Assembly: GCF_000442255.1 (NCBI RefSeq)
Contig: NZ_KE557277.1
Location: 274,836 to 338,835 of the forward strand
Reading direction: 5' to 3'
DNA: 64,000 nucleotides
DNA from: Salipiger mucosus DSM 16094
GTDB lineage: Bacteria; Pseudomonadota; Alphaproteobacteria; Rhodobacterales; Rhodobacteraceae
Below are positions 1 to 8,838 of this stretch, one piece after another. The notes under the pieces are model-generated. The model saw only the letters and a list, made by a program, of their open reading frames with translations, made no database searches and was not told the origin of the DNA. The first letter of the stretch is position 1; every line of letters starts with the position of its first letter. The translations under genes and the position numbers were made by a program.

Positions 1-1157
1 GCGGGGCCGACTACCGGCCGGAGACGCAGGTCTGGCAGGTCGAGGAGGGCTGGAAGGTCTTCCTCAACCAAGGCGGCAAGGCCTCGGTCGCGACGGCGCG
101 TGCCGTGTTGCTCGCGACCGGCGCGCAGGAGCGTCCGGTGCCCTTCGAGGGATGGACGCTGCCCGGCGTGATGACCGTGGGCGCGGCCCAGATCATGTTG
201 AAATCCGGGGGCTTCATGCCGCAGGGGCCGGTCTGGCTCCGTGGTGCGGGACCGCTTCCGCTGCTTTACGCGCAGCAGATCCTTGCGCTCGGCGGGCGCA
301 TCGACGGCATCATCGACACCTCCGCTCCGGCCAATCGGGCGCAGGCGCTGCGGCATCTGCCGCGCGCGCTGCGTGACTGGCGCAGCCTCGCCAAGGGCGC
401 GCGCTGGATGCGCGAGCTGCGCCGCTCCGGCATCCGCATGGTCAAGGGTGTCAGCGAGGTCCGCGCCGAGGGCGACGAGCGCCTGACCCATGTCACCTGG
501 GTCGAGGACGGGCAGCCCCAACGGGCGCCCGCGGCCCTGCTGCTCACCCACGAGGGCGTCATCCCTTCGGTTCACGCCACCCTGTCGCTGGGCTGCGCCC
601 ATGACTGGAACGCCGGCCAGCGCTACCTCGCGCCGCGGCTCGACACCTGGGGCGAGACCACCCGCGGCGGGCTCTTCGTCGCCGGCGACGGGGCCGGTAT
701 CGGCGGCGTCGACGCCGCGGTTGCCCGGGGCGGACTGGCGGCGCTCGGCATCGCGCGTCGCCTCGGCGACGAGGTCGACGGCGACAAGCGGGCGGCCTTC
801 GAGGCGGATCTCTCCCGCGCCCTCGCCACGCGGCCTTTCCTGGACGCGCTCTATCCCGCGCCGGAGGGCAGGATCCCCGACGGGTTGATGGTCTGCCGAT
901 GCGAAGAGGTCACGGCCGGACGCATCCGCGAGGCCGCCCGCGAGGGCGCGCCCGATCCCAACCAGGTCAAGGCCGCCACGCGCGCCGGCATGGGACCCTG
1001 CCAGGGCCGCCAGTGCGGCTACACCGTGTCCCGCCTGATCGCCGAGGAGCACGGGATCGAGGCCGGCCACGCGGGTTTTTTCAATATCCGCCCGCCGCTC
1101 AAGCCGATCACGCTCGGCGCGCTGGCCGCGCTGGAGCTTCCCGAGGAGGCGGAATGA
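1..1157 (+). CDS. FAD/NAD(P)-binding oxidoreductase with BFD-like [2Fe-2S] domain, opine oxidase subunit A type (5' partial)
   Basis: The reading frame is open from the first bases, so the N-terminus with its first dinucleotide-binding motif lies outside the window. The visible part carries the ATGAQERPVPFEGW segment typical of the pyridine-nucleotide-disulphide oxidoreductase fold and a GDGAGIGG second FAD-binding motif. A C-terminal BFD-type domain shows CRCEEVT followed by GPCQGRQCG, the four-cysteine [2Fe-2S] pattern. This architecture is that of HcnB/OoxA/NoxA and D-hydroxyproline dehydrogenase subunits, which pass electrons from oxidised amino acids or opines. The stop overlaps the next start as ATGA, so the two are translationally coupled. 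The substrate cannot be read from sequence; an opine, D-amino acid or proline betaine-like compound is inferred from the partner gene and transporter. Confidence 0.85.
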   Translation, partial: GADYRPETQVWQVEEGWKVFLNQGGKASVATARAVLLATGAQERPVPFEGWTLPGVMTVGAAQIMLKSGGFMPQGPVWLRGAGPLPLLYAQQILALGGRIDGIIDTSAPANRAQALRHLPRALRDWRSLAKGARWMRELRRSGIRMVKGVSEVRAEGDERLTHVTWVEDGQPQRAPAALLLTHEGVIPSVHATLSLGCAHDWNAGQRYLAPRLDTWGETTRGGLFVAGDGAGIGGVDAAVARGGLAALGIARRLGDEVDGDKRAAFEADLSRALATRPFLDALYPAPEGRIPDGLMVCRCEEVTAGRIREAAREGAPDPNQVKAATRAGMGPCQGRQCGYTVSRLIAEEHGIEAGHAGFFNIRPPLKPITLGALAALELPEEAE

Positions 1158-2275
1158 CCTTCGACGCGCTGGTCATCGGGGGAGGATTGCACGGGCTCTC
1201 GGCCGCGCTGCAGGCAGCCCGCCGGGGCATGAAGGTGGCGCTGGTCGAGCGCGACTTCCTCGGACGCCACGCCTCGGGCGCGACGGCCGCCGGGGTTCGC
1301 ACGCTGGGACGTGACCCGGCTGAGCTTCCTCTCAGCCTCGAGGCCGCCGAGACCTGGCACGTCATGGAGGAACTCGTCGGCGACAGCTGCGGCTTTCACG
1401 CCACGGGCCAGGTCCAGGTGGCCGAGGACGAGGCCGCGATGGAGAAGCTCCGCGCCCGTGTCGAGGGCCTGCAGGCGCGGGGCATGTCGCACGAGGAACT
1501 GATCGGCGCGAACGAACTGAAATCGCTGGTGCCCGCCATGACCGGCCCCTGCGTCGGCGCGGCCTGGACACCACGCGACGGCGCCGCCGATCCGCACGTG
1601 ACCATCCGCGCGTTTCGCACCGCCGCGCTCGCCGCCGGGGTCGAGATGCACGAGCAATGCGCCGTCACGGGGCTTTCGCGGCGCGAAGGCACGTGGATCG
1701 TGACCACCAGCAAGGGCGCCTTCGAGGCCCCGGTGGTGATCAACGCCGCCGGGGCATGGTCGGCCGAGATCGCACGGCTGGCCGGCGATCCGCTTCGGCT
1801 CGGGCTCAAGCATTCCATGATGATCGTCACCGAGCGGGCCAGCAGGGTGGTCGCTCCGGTCATCAGCGCCATGGGCCGCCGTCTTTCGTTCAAGCAGACC
1901 GACGCGGGCACGCTTCTGATCGGCGGTGGCGTCCAGGGCCGCATCCACGACGATGGTCAGAGCGCCGTCGTCGACTTCGCCGCGCTCGCGCTTGCGCTCG
2001 ACACGACCCGGCGGCTCTTTCCCTGGACCGAGGGTCTGCGCATCGTGCGCACCTGGGCGGGAATGGAGGCCACGACCGACAATCACCTGCCCATCATCGG
2101 CTTCTCGAACCGTGCCGAGGGCCTGATACACGACTTCGGATTCTCCGGTCACGGCTTCCAGCTCGTCCCGTCGGTGGGTCGCGTGGTGGCCGAACTGGCC
2201 GCCGAGGGACACACCGAAACCGACCTCTCGGCCTTCGATCCGGCCCGCATCGAACTGGAAAGGGATGCCGCATGA
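1154..2275 (+). CDS. FAD-dependent oxidoreductase, DAO family (opine oxidase subunit B type)
   Basis: A 373-residue protein starting at the ATG that overlaps the upstream stop. It opens with TFDALVIGGGLHGLSAALQAA, a GxGxxG Rossmann motif, continues with a long DAO-type substrate domain, and ends with WAGMEATTDNHLPIIG and DFGFSGHGFQLVPSVG, which are the conserved C-terminal FAD/substrate contacts of sarcosine/glycine/opine oxidases. Length fits OoxB/NoxB/HcnC. With the preceding subunit it probably forms a heteromeric cytoplasmic dehydrogenase that oxidises an imported N-alkyl or D-amino acid. It is followed, again with an ATGA overlap, by the transporter permease gene, so uptake and oxidation are one transcriptional unit. 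Confidence 0.88.
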   Translation: MTFDALVIGGGLHGLSAALQAARRGMKVALVERDFLGRHASGATAAGVRTLGRDPAELPLSLEAAETWHVMEELVGDSCGFHATGQVQVAEDEAAMEKLRARVEGLQARGMSHEELIGANELKSLVPAMTGPCVGAAWTPRDGAADPHVTIRAFRTAALAAGVEMHEQCAVTGLSRREGTWIVTTSKGAFEAPVVINAAGAWSAEIARLAGDPLRLGLKHSMMIVTERASRVVAPVISAMGRRLSFKQTDAGTLLIGGGVQGRIHDDGQSAVVDFAALALALDTTRRLFPWTEGLRIVRTWAGMEATTDNHLPIIGFSNRAEGLIHDFGFSGHGFQLVPSVGRVVAELAAEGHTETDLSAFDPARIELERDAA

Positions 2276-3213
2276 TACGATACGTCATCAGACGGCTGCT
2301 TCTGGCCATTCCAACGCTGCTGGCGATGCTGACCATGGTCTTCGTTCTGGTCCGGCTCGTTCCGGGCGACGCCGCCGTGTCGATGCTGGGCGACCAGGCC
2401 AGCGAACAGGCGCTGGACGCGCTGCGCGCGCGGCTCGGCCTCGACCAGCCGATCCACGTGCAGTACCTGACATTCCTCGGGGACATGCTGCGCGGCGACT
2501 TCGGCACCTCGATGTCGAGCGGGCGCTCGGTGCTCTCCGAGGTCTGGCAGGTGCTGCCCTACACGCTGGAGCTGACCGCCGCTGCCATGGTCATTGGCGT
2601 GCTCTTCGGCCTTCCGCTTGGCACCTTCGCCGCGCTCTACCGCAACCGGTGGCCCGACTATACCACACGCCTGCTGTCGCTGACCGGGCTTTCCTTTCCG
2701 GGCTTCGTGTCGGGCATCCTGATGCTGCTGGCCTTCGCGGTCTGGCTGCGCTGGCTGCCGGTCATGTCGTCGGCCTCGTCCGATCCGTTGACGCACATGC
2801 GCAACCTGGCGCTGCCGGCCCTGAACCTCGGGCTCATCATGACTGCCTACATCACCCGGGTGACGCGGTCCTCCATGCTCAACGTCCTGGGCGAGGACTT
2901 CATCCGCACGGCCCGCGCCAAAGGCGTGCGTCCCGGACCGCTGGTCATGCGCCACGCGCTGCGCAACGCGCTCATTCCGATCGTGACCGTCGTGGGCCTC
3001 TACTTCGGCACGCTGATCGGCAACTCGGTCCTGACCGAGATCGTCTTCACCCGCCCGGGGCTGGGCAAGCTGATCCTGGGCGCACTGCAATCGCGTGACT
3101 ACACGCTGCTGCAGGGCCTGATGGTGATCTTCGCCGCCTTCGTCATCCTCGTGAACCTGTTGACCGACCTGATCTACGCCGCGGTCGACCCCCGAGTGAG
3201 CTACGCAAAATGA
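2272..3213 (+). CDS. ABC transporter permease, DppB family
   Basis: A 313-residue inner-membrane permease starting MIRYVIRRLLLAIPTLLAMLT at an ATGA overlap with the oxidase. The N-terminal RRLLxxIPTL signature, the large periplasmic loop after the first helix, about six hydrophobic segments and the C-terminal EAA-type loop (GEDFIRTARAKGVRPGPLVMRHALRN) identify a DppB/OppB/GsiC component. It pairs with the DppC-like permease encoded next. No substrate-binding protein is visible; it may lie upstream of the window, as a first gene of the operon usually would. Confidence 0.92.
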   Translation: MIRYVIRRLLLAIPTLLAMLTMVFVLVRLVPGDAAVSMLGDQASEQALDALRARLGLDQPIHVQYLTFLGDMLRGDFGTSMSSGRSVLSEVWQVLPYTLELTAAAMVIGVLFGLPLGTFAALYRNRWPDYTTRLLSLTGLSFPGFVSGILMLLAFAVWLRWLPVMSSASSDPLTHMRNLALPALNLGLIMTAYITRVTRSSMLNVLGEDFIRTARAKGVRPGPLVMRHALRNALIPIVTVVGLYFGTLIGNSVLTEIVFTRPGLGKLILGALQSRDYTLLQGLMVIFAAFVILVNLLTDLIYAAVDPRVSYAK

Positions 3214-4082
3214 CCGCCATGCCCGCACCCCCGCCAGCTCGCAAGCAATCGGCCCTCCTGGCCACGCTCAACCGCAACCGCCTGTCCTGGGTCGGCATCG
3301 GCATGCTCGCGGTGATCTTCGCCGTCGCGATCTTCGCGCCGCTGCTCTCGCCGCACGATCCGTTGCAGCAGAACATCCTCCACCGGCTCGAGCCGCCCTC
3401 GGCGGAATTCTGGCTTGGCACCGACAGCTACGGCCGGGACGTGCTGTCGCGTCTCTTCCACGGCGCGCGCATCTCTCTGACCATCGGCTTTCTCGCCGTG
3501 CTCGTCGCGATGATCGTCGGCTCCACGCTGGGGGTTCTGGCGGGCTACATCGGCGGCATCTTCGACCAGGTGGTCATGGGCATCGTCGACGTGATGCTGT
3601 CGTTCCCGACGCTGCTTCTCGGGCTCATGGTCGCGGCGATGCTGGGCGCGAGCCTCGAGAACCTCATCATCGCCATCGCGATCACCGAAACCGCGCCCTT
3701 CGTCCGGGTCGCCCGCGCGCCGACCATCGCCATGAAGCGGCAGGACTTCGTCGAGGCGGGCAGGGCACTCGGCTTCTCGCCCGGGCGGATCATGGGTGTT
3801 CACATCCTGCCCAACATCCTGTCGGACATCGTGGTGGTGGCGTCGCTCTGGATGGCCAGCGCGATCCGCACCGAGGCGTCGCTGTCCTTCATCGGCCTCG
3901 GCGTCAGCCCGCCCACGCCGACCTGGGGCGGCATGATCCGCGAGGGGTTCGAGAACATCCTCTCCGCATGGTGGCTCGTGGTCTTCCCCTCGCTCGCGAT
4001 CCTTCTGACGGTTCTCGCGCTCAACATCCTCGGCGACGCCCTGCGCGACGCCATCGACCCCAAGCTGAGAGGTGAGGAATGA
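3210..4082 (+). CDS. ABC transporter permease, DppC family
   Basis: A 290-residue second permease of the peptide/opine/nickel class. It has the OppC-type N-terminal helix, then the FWLGTDSYGRDVLSRLFHGARISL motif that is diagnostic of DppC/OppC proteins, and an EAA loop near residues 180-200 (DFVEAGRALGFSPGRIMGVHILPN). The gene overlaps both neighbours by four bases. Together with the DppB-like subunit it forms the translocation pore. Confidence 0.92.
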   Translation: MTAMPAPPPARKQSALLATLNRNRLSWVGIGMLAVIFAVAIFAPLLSPHDPLQQNILHRLEPPSAEFWLGTDSYGRDVLSRLFHGARISLTIGFLAVLVAMIVGSTLGVLAGYIGGIFDQVVMGIVDVMLSFPTLLLGLMVAAMLGASLENLIIAIAITETAPFVRVARAPTIAMKRQDFVEAGRALGFSPGRIMGVHILPNILSDIVVVASLWMASAIRTEASLSFIGLGVSPPTPTWGGMIREGFENILSAWWLVVFPSLAILLTVLALNILGDALRDAIDPKLRGEE

Positions 4083-5059
4083 CGCCGGTTCTCGACATCA
4101 AGGGCCTGACCACCGAGTTCCGCGTGAAGAACGGCTGGCACGCGGCGGTGCGCGGGATCGATCTCAGCGTGAACGCCAACGAGACGCTCGCCGTCGTCGG
4201 AGAAAGCGGATCGGGCAAGAGCGTCACCGCGCTCTCGACCCTGCGGCTTCTGCCGCAGACCGGGGCGCGCATCTCGCGGGGCGAGGTCGGTTTCGGCGGA
4301 CGCGACCTGACAAAGCTCTCCGAGCGCGAGATGTCGCGGATCCGCGGCAACGACATCGCGATGATCTTCCAGGAGCCGATGACCTCGCTCAACCCGACCA
4401 TGACGGTGGGCGACCAGATCGCCGAGGGGCTGCTGATCCACCGCGGCATGTCCCGGACGGAGGCCGCGAAGGAGGCACGCCGCCTGCTCGACGAGGTGCG
4501 CGTGCCCGATCCGGCCCGGCGGGTGAACGACTATCCTCACCAGTTCTCGGGCGGGATGCGGCAGCGTGCCATGATCGCGATCGCGCTGGCCTGCCGGCCC
4601 AAGCTGCTGCTCGCCGACGAGCCGACCACGGCGCTCGACGTGACGGTGCAGGCGCAGGTGCTGTCGCTGCTCGACGACCTCAAGCGCGATCGCGGCATGG
4701 CCATCGTCTTCATCACCCACAACCTCGGCGTGGTCGCCCAGATCGCGGACCGGGTGGCGGTGATGTACGCGGGCGAGATCGTCGAGACCGCCACCTGCGA
4801 CACGCTTTTCGCCGACCCTGTCCACCCCTACACCGAGGCGCTGCTCAAGGCGATGCCGCGGGTCGACCGCAAGGCCGAAAGCCTCGAGCCGATCCCCGGC
4901 TCGGTCCCCTCGATCTCGGCGCGGCCGGCAGGCTGCGTCTACGCGCCCCGCTGCAACTACGTCCAACCTTCGTGCGCGGCGCACCCCTCGCTCGTGCCCG
5001 TGGGCGGCAACCACGAGGCCCGCTGTCCGGTGCGCGCCGACAAGGGAGAAGCAGCATGA
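4079..5059 (+). CDS. ABC transporter ATP-binding protein, DppD family
   Basis: A 326-residue ATPase. Walker A is GESGSGKS near residue 42, the Q-loop is in MIFQEPMTSLNP, the signature is FSGGMRQR, and Walker B is LLLADEPTTALD, followed by ITHNLG with the switch histidine. The C-terminus has the oligopeptide-transporter extension with cysteines (CVYAPRCNYVQPSC). In DppD/OppD this region can bind an iron-sulphur cluster. It couples ATP hydrolysis to the two permeases encoded upstream. Confidence 0.93.
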   Translation: MTPVLDIKGLTTEFRVKNGWHAAVRGIDLSVNANETLAVVGESGSGKSVTALSTLRLLPQTGARISRGEVGFGGRDLTKLSEREMSRIRGNDIAMIFQEPMTSLNPTMTVGDQIAEGLLIHRGMSRTEAAKEARRLLDEVRVPDPARRVNDYPHQFSGGMRQRAMIAIALACRPKLLLADEPTTALDVTVQAQVLSLLDDLKRDRGMAIVFITHNLGVVAQIADRVAVMYAGEIVETATCDTLFADPVHPYTEALLKAMPRVDRKAESLEPIPGSVPSISARPAGCVYAPRCNYVQPSCAAHPSLVPVGGNHEARCPVRADKGEAA

Positions 5060-6015
5060 ACGGATTGCAGGTTCGCGGACTGAAGAAGCACTTCATCCTG
5101 GGCGGCGGCTTTCTTGGCGGCAAGACGAGCCGCGTCCGGGCGGTCGAGAACATGAGCTTCGATGTTCCCGAGGGCGCCAGCGTCGGTCTCGTCGGAGAGT
5201 CGGGGTGCGGGAAATCCACCGTGTCCCGCGCCGTGCTGCGGCTGGTGGAGCCCGACGAGGGCACCGTCACCTTCAACGGCACCGACGTGCGCGCCGCGTC
5301 CCCGGCCCAGATGCGCAAGCTGCGGCAGAAGATGCAGTTCATCTTCCAGGATCCTTATTCCTCGCTCAACACCCGCCGGACCATCCGGCAGACGCTGGAA
5401 GAGCCGCTCAAAGTCCACCGCATGGGCTCCCCGGCCGAGCGGCGTGAACGGGTCGAGGCGATCCTGCCCGAGGTCGGTCTGCCGCAGGAAGCGCTCGACC
5501 GCTACCCGCACGAGTTTTCCGGAGGCCAGCGCCAGCGCATCGGGATTGCCCGCGCGCTGGTGCTCGAGCCCGAGCTGGTCGTGGCGGACGAGCCCGTCTC
5601 GGCGCTCGACGTGTCGGTGCAGGCCCAGATCCTGCGACTGCTCGACGACCTGCGCCAGCGGCGCACGCTGTCGTTCCTCTTCGTTTCGCACGACCTCGGG
5701 GTGATCCGGCATTTCTGCGATGTCACCTGCGTGATGTATCTCGGCCACCTGATCGAGTACGGGCCGACCGAAGAGATCCTCGACGACCCCGCGCATCCCT
5801 ACACCATGCTCCTGCGCGAAAGCTCTCCGGTGCCGGACCCCACGTCGCGGATCGCCAACGCCAAGATGACGGGCGAGATCCCGTCTCCCGCCAACCCGCC
5901 GACCGGCTGCCCGTTCCACACCCGCTGCCCGAGGGCCACGCCCGAGTGCAAGGAGGTCATGCCGAAGATGAAGGAGATCGCGCCGGGCCGGCAGGTTGCC
6001 TGCCATCTCTACTGA
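5056..6015 (+). CDS. ABC transporter ATP-binding protein, DppF family
   Basis: A 319-residue second ATPase, starting at the ATG that overlaps the DppD stop. It has Walker A GESGCGKST, the Q-loop in FIFQDPYSSLNTRRT, signature FSGGQRQRIG, Walker B LVVADEPVSALD and H-loop VSHDLG. The C-terminal CPFHTRCPRATPEC oligopeptide-transporter tail is present. It completes the DppBCDF set and is the last gene of the coupled operon; no clear terminator hairpin with a T-run follows the stop. Confidence 0.92.
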   Translation: MNGLQVRGLKKHFILGGGFLGGKTSRVRAVENMSFDVPEGASVGLVGESGCGKSTVSRAVLRLVEPDEGTVTFNGTDVRAASPAQMRKLRQKMQFIFQDPYSSLNTRRTIRQTLEEPLKVHRMGSPAERRERVEAILPEVGLPQEALDRYPHEFSGGQRQRIGIARALVLEPELVVADEPVSALDVSVQAQILRLLDDLRQRRTLSFLFVSHDLGVIRHFCDVTCVMYLGHLIEYGPTEEILDDPAHPYTMLLRESSPVPDPTSRIANAKMTGEIPSPANPPTGCPFHTRCPRATPECKEVMPKMKEIAPGRQVACHLY

Positions 6016-6622
6016 AAGGGCAGGGGATACCTTCCGGCCAGAGCTATCCCGACGTCGGTTCGGCAGGCACAAGGGCCGGCGACATGTGGCAACCGGACAC
6101 CAGCGGTATCCAGGGGACTTCTTCTCGGCTGTCTTTCTCGCCGGAACTGTCGTCGACCGGCCGGGACCCCCGAGGCGTCCATAGACTGATCCTGCTCCGT
6201 ATCGGGCCGACGATGGGCCCGAGCGGATCGGCGCGGAAACAAAGGGGCGGGCGTGCCGTGATAGCTCCCGCACCATGCGGCGTGACGTCGGCTTGATGCA
6301 GTCGCCTGAACTCCGATGTCGCACGGAATTCCACCACGGAAACGGACGGCAGTTCGACGCCGCCGCGGCTCGCCGGAACTCGGCAATGGTTCGACGAGTT
6401 TTGTAATATCTCAAGCACCGAAGAACGGCCGCGGCTCGGTTCGTGCGGCGCAACTCCAATCGCGGGATCGACCGATATGACCGACGCAAGACTGCCCGTT
6501 ACCCGTGGATTCGCTCGCCTCACCTCGGATATCGCGGCGCCCCTCGGGCCCGGGGCCGCAGCGGCCTCCCCGCTCGCGCCGCGCGTCGCGGTGGTCTTCG
6601 GCGGGCGGATCTGAGGGTTTCC
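6016..6622. other. Intergenic region without recognised gene
   Basis: About 600 bases between the transporter operon and the next gene. Several short open frames exist on both strands but none has a ribosome-binding site, a family signature or the codon bias of its neighbours. Frame-extended versions of the downstream gene would reach back to about 6443, but that stretch is arginine-rich and looks like read-through of GC-rich non-coding DNA. Confidence 0.5.
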
Positions 6623-7816
6623 ATGCCAGAAGGAAGTCAACCGGACGCCTGCGCCAGTGCCGCAACGCCGCCCGAAGTGGAAATCGGCTGGCTGCTCGAG
6701 GGCGATCTGCCGGTCGAGCAGCGCAACGCCGCCAAGGAAGCCGCAGCAGAGATGCAGCGGACGCTCGCCGATCTCTTGCCGGGGTTCCACTGGGTGATCG
6801 AAACGATCGAGCGGCCTGGCACCACCGAGCGGGGCCCGGTCGAACCCGTGCGCCTGCTCGATGCGGCCGAGATCGACCGGCACCAGCGGGGCTGGGACTT
6901 CGTCTTCGTCGTCACGAGGCGGGAGTTGCGAGGACGCGAACGGCAGCGCGTTCTCGGAGTCACCGCAGGCATCTTCGCCAGTGCGCTCGTCTCGACCGCC
7001 TTTCTCAGCGATCCTGCAAGCGAGCAGAAGCCGCTCGGCGCACGCCTCCACACGCTCACCATGCATGTCTTCGGCCGGCTGAACGGACTTGCGCCGGACG
7101 ATGCCCCGACCTGGATGCGCCCGGTCGAGAACCCTGACGATCTCGACGAGATGGAGGGTTACGCGCCGCCAGCCGCAAATGCCCTGTCGGCACGGATGGA
7201 GGAAGTCGCGGACCTGCGTGTCGAGGAAACGGAGGACGCGGGGAAGGGATGGCTCCGATTCTACGCCCGTTCGCTTTGGCAGAACCGGGGCGCCCTGCCG
7301 GGCGTGATCGCCAGGATGCGCCCCTGGAGCTTTCCGCTACGCCTGCATCGCCTGATGACGGCGGCCGGCTCGGCGCTCGCCGTCCTGATCATGACTGCAG
7401 AATCCTGGGAAGTGGCGGCCAATCTCTCGGCAGCGAAGATAGCCATCCTGTCACTTGCGGCCATACTCGGAACGAGCGGCTATCTCATCCGCGCACAGCA
7501 CCTCCTCGCCTCCCGGCGCGGCCCCCTGCGCGAGCAACGGGCAGTGAGCAACGCGGGCATCACCGCCGCCGTCGTTGCCGGAATGGCCGTGACCTACGCG
7601 GGGATCCTTGCGCTTGCTTCCGTGTTCGCCGCAGGGCTGTTCGGCGATGATCTGATCGTGGCCTGGACGGGTGTATCCGACACGGCGGCGGTTTCGGTCC
7701 GTGCTCGCCTCGCCGCGCTCGCGGCCTGTCTAAGCGTGGTCATCGGAGCACTTGGCGCCGCTTTCGAGCCCTACGGCTATTTTCGGCATGTCACGCAGAT
7801 CGACGACGAGATCTGA
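6623..7816 (+). CDS. Predicted integral membrane protein of unknown function with soluble N-terminal domain
   Basis: 397 residues from the ATG at 6623 (MPEGSQPDACAS). The longer upstream frame was rejected because it is arginine-rich and lacks a ribosome-binding site. Residues ~15-170 look soluble, with alternating strands and helices (EIGWLLEGDLP, WDFVFVVTRRELR). A segment LHTLTMHVFGRLNGL resembles the zinc-metalloprotease helix HExxHxxGL with the catalytic glutamate and histidines not all in place. From about residue 240 there are four hydrophobic segments in two pairs. I do not recognise the family. It is the last intact gene before the dusA fragment and is probably host chromosome rather than island. 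Confidence 0.7.
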   Translation: MPEGSQPDACASAATPPEVEIGWLLEGDLPVEQRNAAKEAAAEMQRTLADLLPGFHWVIETIERPGTTERGPVEPVRLLDAAEIDRHQRGWDFVFVVTRRELRGRERQRVLGVTAGIFASALVSTAFLSDPASEQKPLGARLHTLTMHVFGRLNGLAPDDAPTWMRPVENPDDLDEMEGYAPPAANALSARMEEVADLRVEETEDAGKGWLRFYARSLWQNRGALPGVIARMRPWSFPLRLHRLMTAAGSALAVLIMTAESWEVAANLSAAKIAILSLAAILGTSGYLIRAQHLLASRRGPLREQRAVSNAGITAAVVAGMAVTYAGILALASVFAAGLFGDDLIVAWTGVSDTAAVSVRARLAALAACLSVVIGALGAAFEPYGYFRHVTQIDDEI

Positions 7817-7960
7817 AAGATGTGTGACCTGCTTCGCATGGAGGCACCGTCGGCGGAGAAGTGCGCCGCAACAATTCGCGGACGAAGCAACATTGTGTTG
7901 CACCTCCCCCGCAAAAAAGGGCAAAAGGCCCGCCAATCGAGGGAAATCGGTCAGGTGACC

Positions 7961-8050
7961 ATGAGCGCAGAGCCAGGAAAACAGGGGGGTTCGGACGTCC
8001 AACGGGCCGCGCGGCTGAGCGTCGCCCCGATGATGGACTGGACGGTTTGA
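7961..8050 (+). pseudogene. dusA: 5' fragment of dusA (tRNA-dihydrouridine synthase A), truncated at island junction
   Basis: The 29-codon frame begins MSAEPGKQGG and reaches QRAARLSVAPMMDWT, the highly conserved start of DusA (R-LSVAPMMDWTDRHCRYF in intact enzymes). It then leaves the family within two codons and stops (TV, TGA at 8048). No continuation of DusA occurs anywhere in the window. This is what is seen when a dusA-targeting integrative element inserts near the 5' end of the gene. DusA reduces uridines in the tRNA D-loop; the reconstituted gene, if any, would be at the other island end outside the window. Recognition of the motif is direct; the integration reading is inference from known dusA-associated integrases. 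Confidence 0.75.
8021..8043 (+). other. Candidate attL of a dusA-integrated genomic island
   Basis: The DusA codons for VAPMMDW (GTCGCCCCGATGATGGACTG and the next three bases) are the conserved sequence used as attachment site by dusA-associated tyrosine integrases. Immediately to the right the base composition changes abruptly (TTTGATCCAGAATATATTC, AT-rich) and gene content becomes accessory. No second copy of this core was found in the window, so the right end is not located. Confidence 0.55.
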
Positions 8051-8252
8051 TCCAGAATATATTCATATAATCAATACACTAAGCGGTCATCTTGTGTACC
8101 AAGTACCAAATTTTTCGCGGATGCCTTTTGTGAAGATCGCGGCGACGACATGTTAGGGCTAGTCCAAGTTTGGCCTGCTGCTCCTTCAAGGCCACCGCGG
8201 CGTTGTCGCGGAACGATGGCTTGAGGCTTGACGGCCCCTTTACCGGTCTTTG

Positions 8253-8560
8253 TCAGGCGATGCAGACGATCCCGGCGGTGCCGAGGGCCGAGAAGCGGTT
8301 CATCAGTGCAACGCGCATCTTGATCTCGGCGGATTAGCGGCCGGGGTTTCTAGCGGCAAAGCGTTTTTCGAAGGAGTTCAGGCAACGCATCTTTGCCTCG
8401 ATACGCCTCCGTCCAGTCCAGGTCCGCCATCTTCAACGGGCTGGCCACTATCTCAGTCGCTTGCAGTAGCGGCAGCTTGAGCAGGACCTTGGTGGTCAAA
8501 CGAACTGGATCGCCGCATCCGAGGGCAATGCAGGGCGACCGGGGCTACCATCATGCGGCG
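8253..8560 (-). pseudogene. Degenerate IS5-family transposase remnant
   Basis: Reading the minus strand in pieces recovers conserved IS5-group transposase segments. These are HDGSPGRPALPSDAAIQF, then after a frameshift TKVLLKLPLLQATEIVASPLK with MADLDWT, and further on RIEAKMRCLNSFEKRFAARN with RVALMNRFSALGTAGIVCIA ending at a stop at 8253. Internal stops and frameshifts separate them and the central catalytic part is missing, so it is a dead insertion sequence. It is unrelated in sequence to the two intact IS5-family copies elsewhere in the window. It fills most of the space between the dusA junction and the Shango operon. Confidence 0.75.
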
Positions 8561-8838
8561 GGAGGGCAGTCTGGGGTTGATGTGCAGCTTCGGTGGCGCT
8601 GGTGCCAGTCAACGCGCGAGATGAATGCGTTATCCCCAATACCACCCACTCCCTCTGTGATCATCTCCGTGGTGGCGAGCTCAGATGAGGGGGGCGGTGA
8701 AGTGCCTCAAGTGCTTGGGGCATGACCGCTGTCACCTCATTGGGCAGTGGACGGTGGCCGGAAAACTGTTCAGGCTCTGCTTTAATGATTGAAATGGTGT
8801 TCGTGTAAAATAGTGTGACTGAAGGGGGAGGGGCGATA

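Noticed and set aside
8253-8560. That the decayed transposase is an older copy of the intact IS5 elements
   Set aside because: Its recoverable segments (MADLDWT, RVALMNRFSALGTA) belong to a different IS5 subgroup from the intact MPKQPAFPGLRHAM type.
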